A DNA stretch of 13,041 nucleotides from Xylaria sp. FL1777 (taxonomy: Eukaryota; Ascomycota; Sordariomycetes; Xylariales; Xylariaceae): NCBI GenBank assembly GCA_022578965.1, contig MU401023.1, forward strand, positions 1 to 13,041, in the 5' to 3' direction. Below, piece after piece: positions 9,728 to 13,041 of this stretch. The notes beneath the pieces are model-generated. The model did no database searches and was not told the origin of the DNA. It saw nothing but the letters and a program-made list of their open reading frames with translations. Each line of letters starts with the position of its first letter. Position 1 is the first letter of the stretch. The position numbers and the translations under genes are program-made.

Positions 9728-9845
9728 AAAAAAAAATATTATTTTATTAAATAAAAAAGCTAGCTAACTAAGTATAATTAATAAGTATTTACTATTAATA
9801 TTATAGCTTTTAAAGCAATTAAAAACTTTAAAAAGCGTTTAAGTT
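9728..9845 (+). other. Chromodomain at the C-terminus of element A integrase
   Basis: Reads Lys-Lys-Lys-Tyr-Tyr-Phe-Ile-Lys-stop-Lys-Ser-stop, then after a few residues Tyr-Asn-stop, and ends in Ala-Phe-Lys-Ala-Ile-Lys-Asn-Phe. This fits the chromodomain pattern Tyr-Leu-Val-Lys-Trp-Lys-Gly-Trp ... Asn-x-Trp-Glu-Pro, with three Trp codons turned into TAA or TAG and Gly into AGC. In chromoviruses the domain is known to direct integration to heterochromatin through methylated histone H3. That this copy sits inside another silenced element agrees with such targeting, but does not prove it. Confidence 0.9.
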
Positions 9846-9877
9846 ATAAAAAAAAAGCAAAGCTATTAAGCTAATAA

Positions 9878-11566
9878 AATAGTACTAATTTATTATTAAT
9901 TTAACTATAAACTAAAGCTTAAATATATTATATATATTAACTAATTATTTTTTTATTTTTAATTATATAATAAGAATTATATTTATTGCTTTAAGTTTTA
10001 AAATATTTGCGCTTTATTAATAAGCTATATGCAAAAATGCTATAAATAAATTATAATATTTTTATAAAAAAGCTTTAAAATATTAATTATTAAACTTTAG
10101 AATATTTTTATGTTAAAAAAAGCTAACTAAATACTTTTATTTACGCTTATTAGCAATAATTAATATAGCTTTATGCATATCTTTTTTAAAAGAAATAAAA
10201 GTAGCTTTTTAGGCTATATATTTATAGTTTATAACTTATACTTTAAATACAATTAAACAAGCATATTGCTAGCATTAAAAATAGTTCTAATTTTATTAAA
10301 AAATTTTATAAAATTAGTTTAAATAAAGCTACTTATAGCGCTTATATAAAAAGGCTTAATAGCTTAACAAGCTAAAGATTTATGCTTTATTATTAAGTGC
10401 TTATATTTAGTACAATATTTTTGCATTATTAATTATTAGCTAAACTTTATATAAAATAAAAACAAAACAACTTATTTTTATGTTGCTAATTTTGCTAATT
10501 AATTAGAACTAAGCTTTATAAGTTAACAAAAAATACAAAAATGCCTTTAAAAAGCAAAACTATATAGCTGCAAAGTTAACACAATAATTATCCAAAGTTT
10601 CTTAAACAATAGTATAATTTTTATTTATAACAACTTTTTTATAGTTGTTCTTTTAAAAAACAAAAAAATAAACAAACTAATTTAATAACTTTTAAATATG
10701 CATTGCATTAAAATATAATATAGCAAACAGTTAACCTATTAGTAAAACTAATTTAAAATAAATATAAATTAACTTATAAGCTTACATAAAGTATAGCTAT
10801 TTATATAGCTTATATAAGCTATTATTTTTAAATCTTTAAATTTGCAAACTATATTTAAAGGTAAGCTATTTTTTAGCTAAAATGCTTTTTTAAAACGTTT
10901 AAAACAAAGCTAACACATTAACAAACTACTTAAAACTATTACTTTTTTAATAGTTTTATATTTTTTGTTTTTAGTTTTAATAATTTATTTGCAAAGTTTA
11001 TAAACAAAGGTTATAATAAAAACAAGCTAACGCTTAGCTAACATAAAAACTTTAATATTTGTATTAAAATCAAACTTATTTTTTGCGTTATTTATATTAA
11101 AATTATGCAAAATAGCATTTAAATCTTTATTTAAATTTATAAAGTTTAAATTATTTTTATTTTTATTTTTATTTTTTTTTTCTTAACTTATAAAAGGCCT
11201 AATAGTATTTATATCTTTATTAGAATTAAAGCTATTTTAAAAAAAAAGCAAACTGCTAAAACTTTTATTTCTATTATTAAAGTTATTAAACTTTTAGCAA
11301 AAAAGTTCGTTAAAGTTTTGTTTTATAATAGAATTAAACTTATTTCTAAATAAATTTAAGCGTAAAACAAGTTATAATAATTTTTTATATTTATAACTAT
11401 AGCTTTAACTATAACTACATTTATGCGCACTACTTTTAACTACTGCAAGTTTAGGCAGCATAATTATAATACAAATAATAATTAAAAAAAAAACAAAAAA
11501 AATGTAAAATAAGTATAAAATTAGCAGTAGTAAAATGGATAGCTAAAACTAAGTGTTTAATAGTAG

Positions 11567-11608
<42 letters not shown>

Positions 11609-11844
11609 ATATAGCAACAAAAGTATAAGCATAAGCCCTGCTATAAATATAGCACAAAACAAACATAACTTAATATATAAACACAAGCATAAATATATAA
11701 GTACTTTAACTACTATACTATATAAGCATTTTATTTAACATATTATATTTATGCTTAATTACTTTATATTATTTTATTTTACTACTTATATTTAGAATTA
11801 ATTACTTTAATTAATTTTACTTATATATAGGTTAAAAACAACCT
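9878..11844 (+). other. Unexplained 2-kb segment between pol and the 3' LTR of element A
   Basis: Pol ends near 9877 and the polypurine position is at 11845, leaving almost 2 kb where many fungal gypsy elements have only a short untranslated region. I recognise no domain. A plus-strand frame between about 10010 and 10260 has rather long gaps between stops (open for about 30 codons around 10115-10210) and codes for a helix-like mix of Leu, Ile, Ala, Lys and Tyr, but every stop could be RIP-made and no family is suggested. An A-run of 39 lies at 11569-11607. It could be an extra gene of the element, a captured host fragment, or a long 3' leader. Confidence 0.5.
11569..11607 (+). repeat. Homopolymer tract of 39 A
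   Basis: Uninterrupted run of A within the 3' part of element A, 258 bases before the 3' LTR. A G/A microsatellite or polypurine stretch fully converted by G-to-A mutation would produce it; a poly(A) tail of a small retroposed insertion is the alternative. No target duplication flanking it was seen. Its length is liable to sequencing and assembly error. Confidence 0.85.
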
Positions 11845-11865
11845 AATTAAAAAAAAAAAAATAAT
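11845..11865 (+). promoter_or_regulatory. Polypurine-tract position of element A, now an A-run
   Basis: Thirteen consecutive A (11849-11861) followed by TAAT lie immediately upstream of the TG of the 3' LTR. In LTR retrotransposons a purine-rich tract at this place primes plus-strand DNA synthesis. A G/A tract whose G were all changed to A by RIP would look like this. The position is seen; the function is inferred from the element's architecture. Confidence 0.7.
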
Positions 11866-12058
11866 TGTTATAACTAAGCTACTTAAGTACTTTAGCATAT
11901 ATTATAGGTTATATGTATATATAAGATATTCTTTTTATACCTATTTTATAGAAGTTTTCTCTCTTTTTCAAGCTTTAGTTTTATTAAATATTTATTATAA
12001 AACTAAAGATATATTAACTATTATATTTAACCTTTAATGCTTTATACCTCCTGTGACA
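11866..12058 (+). repeat. 3' LTR of element A (193 bp)
   Basis: The right terminal repeat starts TGTTATAACTAAGC and ends CCTCCTGTGACA. It is exactly as long as the 5' LTR and aligns to it without gaps. It keeps more G+C (39 of 193 against 34 of 193), including CT-rich stretches that are T-only in the left copy, so it seems slightly less mutated. It carries the mutated base at 10 of the 25 differing sites. An A-run in the polypurine-tract position precedes it directly. Confidence 0.97.
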
Positions 12059-12063
12059 TTATA
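12059..12063. repeat. Right target-site duplication, TTATA
   Basis: Copy of 4199-4203 directly following the CA end of the 3' LTR. It marks where element B resumes after the insertion. Confidence 0.88.
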
Positions 12064-13041
12064 AAGCTTTAAAACAATAAGTTTAAAACTTTTAATGTTT
12101 AATATTTTTAATATTATAAATAATTTTAATAATAAAAGCAGCAATAGTAATAAAAAGTTAAGTTTTTTATTTTAAGTTATTACTTTAAGTATAGCAATAA
12201 TAAAAGTAAGCATTAAATTTACTAATAGTAATATTAGTATTAATTATAATATAATTATTTATTTAAAGCTTTAACTTATTATTATAATAGTAGTTATTAT
12301 TGCTGCTTTAATTATTATAGCTAATATTTATGCTAGTTTAAAGGTTATAACGCTTAATATTTAAGCTATTTTTTAAATTAAAACAACTAGTTTATTTTAT
12401 AGTATTAACATTAGCATTAGTTCTTTTTTACTACTATTGCTTAACTTTTTTTTTTTTGTTACTATTTTTCTTTTAATAAAAGTAGCTAATAAAAGTACTA
12501 AAGTTTGTTATTTTAGTATATTACTAGTTTTAAAAGTTTTTAAGATTTTTAAACTTAATTTTTAACTTTTTGTTTTTAGTAGCATAATTTAGATTTAGTT
12601 TATTAGTTATTAAGTAAAGTTTACTTATGTAATGCTGTTTAATATTTTTGTTTTTTAAATATTCTTTTAGTATATTTTTAAAAGTTTATTTTATAAATTG
12701 TTTATTACTTAACTTTTTATACTAGTATTTATTTTTATATGTTAAGTTTTATTAATTAAAAAGCTATTAAAGTGTAATAAACTTATTATATATTAATATA
12801 ACAGGTTTGCTTTTAGGGTTTTAATTTATAAGTAATAATAGGATTTTTAATAGTAGTTTATTAAGAAGATTTTTAAGGTACTTTTATTATTATGTATTAA
12901 TAAAAGTTTTAAAGAATTAAAAGTAATAAATATATTAATGCTTAATAGTTATAAAAAATTAATAGCTAAAAAACTAAAACTAAATAAATAACTAAATATA
13001 AAAAATATATAATTATATAAATAAAAAAAAAGTAAAAAAAG
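12064..13041 (-). mobile_element. Element B, right part (5' portion on the minus strand)
   Basis: Continuation of element B after the insertion of A. It should hold the N-terminal half of gag and the leader, because the readable gag core begins right at the junction on the left side. Seen: T-rich sequence, with a low-complexity part at about 12120-12500 whose minus strand is rich in Ala, Thr, Leu and Ile codons. From about 12940 the plus strand turns A-rich, so the element or its leader may end near there. No LTR or domain was recognised. Confidence 0.65.

Larger units (their letters stand above)
6782..9877 (+). pseudogene. pol: Ty3/gypsy pol of element A (RT-RNase H-integrase-chromodomain), broken by RIP
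   Basis: A chromovirus polyprotein that would have copied the element's RNA to DNA and integrated it. It can be read in one register (codons starting at 6782 plus multiples of three) for about 1030 codons through many TAA/TAG codons, with no frame change needed. In order: the pre-RT region (6782-6990), RT with Tyr-Phe-Asn-Asn in place of Tyr-x-Asp-Asp (7370-7381), RNase H (7695-8185), HHCC and DDE integrase (8530-9330), the GPY/F module (about 9440-9540) and a C-terminal chromodomain (9728-9845). Catalytic Asp codons now read AAC or AAT (Asn), the catalytic Glu reads AAA (Lys), and Trp codons are stops, all explained by G-to-A on the coding strand. The true start and the gag-pol junction cannot be fixed; the end is set at the first stops after the chromodomain. 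Confidence 0.95.
4204..12058 (+). mobile_element. Complete RIP-mutated Ty3/gypsy chromovirus retrotransposon (element A)
   Basis: A full-length LTR retrotransposon of 7855 bp. Seen directly: two 193-bp direct repeats at its ends, each starting TG and ending CA, a 5-bp TTATA duplication on both sides, an A-run just before the 3' LTR, and between them a pol in the Ty3/gypsy order RT, RNase H, integrase, chromodomain. Every domain carries stop codons and lost catalytic residues, so the copy is dead and non-autonomous. It lies inside the gag of a second gypsy element on the opposite strand, so it is the younger of the two. The family name is unknown; the size and short LTRs fit fungal chromoviruses. 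Decay is by transitions, typical of RIP, with no sign of indels in pol. Confidence 0.96.

Noticed and set aside
11451..11666. Minus-strand open frame of 71 codons with a run of Phe
   Set aside because: The Phe run is the translation of the A39 tract read backwards. It is antisense near the 3' end of the retrotransposon and has no domain.
1..13041. Native AT-rich genome (for example Plasmodium or anaerobic fungi), mitochondrial DNA or an alternative genetic code
   Set aside because: Conserved catalytic Asp, Glu, Gly and Trp codons are all changed in the direction of C-to-T/G-to-A, and LTR pairs differ only by transitions. Functional AT-rich genes keep catalytic residues, and reassigned stops would not explain Asp to Asn.
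1..13041. tRNA, rRNA, CRISPR, riboswitch or host protein-coding genes
   Set aside because: Both strands were read for conserved motifs, repeats with spacers and structured G+C-rich parts; at this base composition none was found.

Overview
This window looks like a gene-free, extremely AT-rich block of nuclear DNA from a filamentous (Pezizomycotina-like) fungus. It appears to be made of two nested Ty3/gypsy LTR retrotransposons, both destroyed by C-to-T/G-to-A hypermutation of the repeat-induced point mutation (RIP) type. In two sampled 240-base stretches (1-240 and 8821-9060) I counted about 13% and 11% G+C. No intact gene, tRNA or rRNA was found. The evidence for gypsy elements is that conserved domains can still be read through stop codons. 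Asp has become Asn, Glu Lys, Gly Ser/Lys, and Trp, Gln or Arg stops, which is what RIP does to a coding strand. The fungal assignment is inferred from this decay and from the chromodomain-gypsy type; no species can be named.

Layout: element B (older, host) lies on the minus strand and occupies 1-4203 and 12064-13041. Reading leftwards from 13041, it has a probable gag N-terminal part (12064 to about 12940), gag core and a CCHC zinc knuckle (3528-4203), an unresolved protease/linker stretch, RT (about 930-1535), RNase H (about 590-929) and the start of integrase (about 1-240). It is cut by the left window edge, and its LTRs are not visible.

Element A (younger, plus strand) is a complete insertion, 4204-12058 (7855 bp), in the gag of B. 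It has two 193-bp LTRs beginning TG and ending CA, a 5-bp TTATA target duplication, an A-run in the polypurine-tract position, a gag-position region, and a pol readable in one uninterrupted register from about 6782 to 9877. Pol runs RT, RNase H, HHCC/DDE integrase, GPY/F module, chromodomain, so A is a chromovirus. About 2 kb between pol and the 3' LTR is unexplained.

The most interesting signal is the mutation context. Surviving cytosines are almost never preceded by T or C, and surviving guanines are almost never followed by A or G. ACN, GCN and their complements persist, including CpA/TpG. This suggests a 5'-pyrimidine preference (YpC), unlike the CpA preference of Neurospora RIP. The 25 differences between the two LTRs of A are all transitions, and 17 of them have a pyrimidine 5' of the mutated C.
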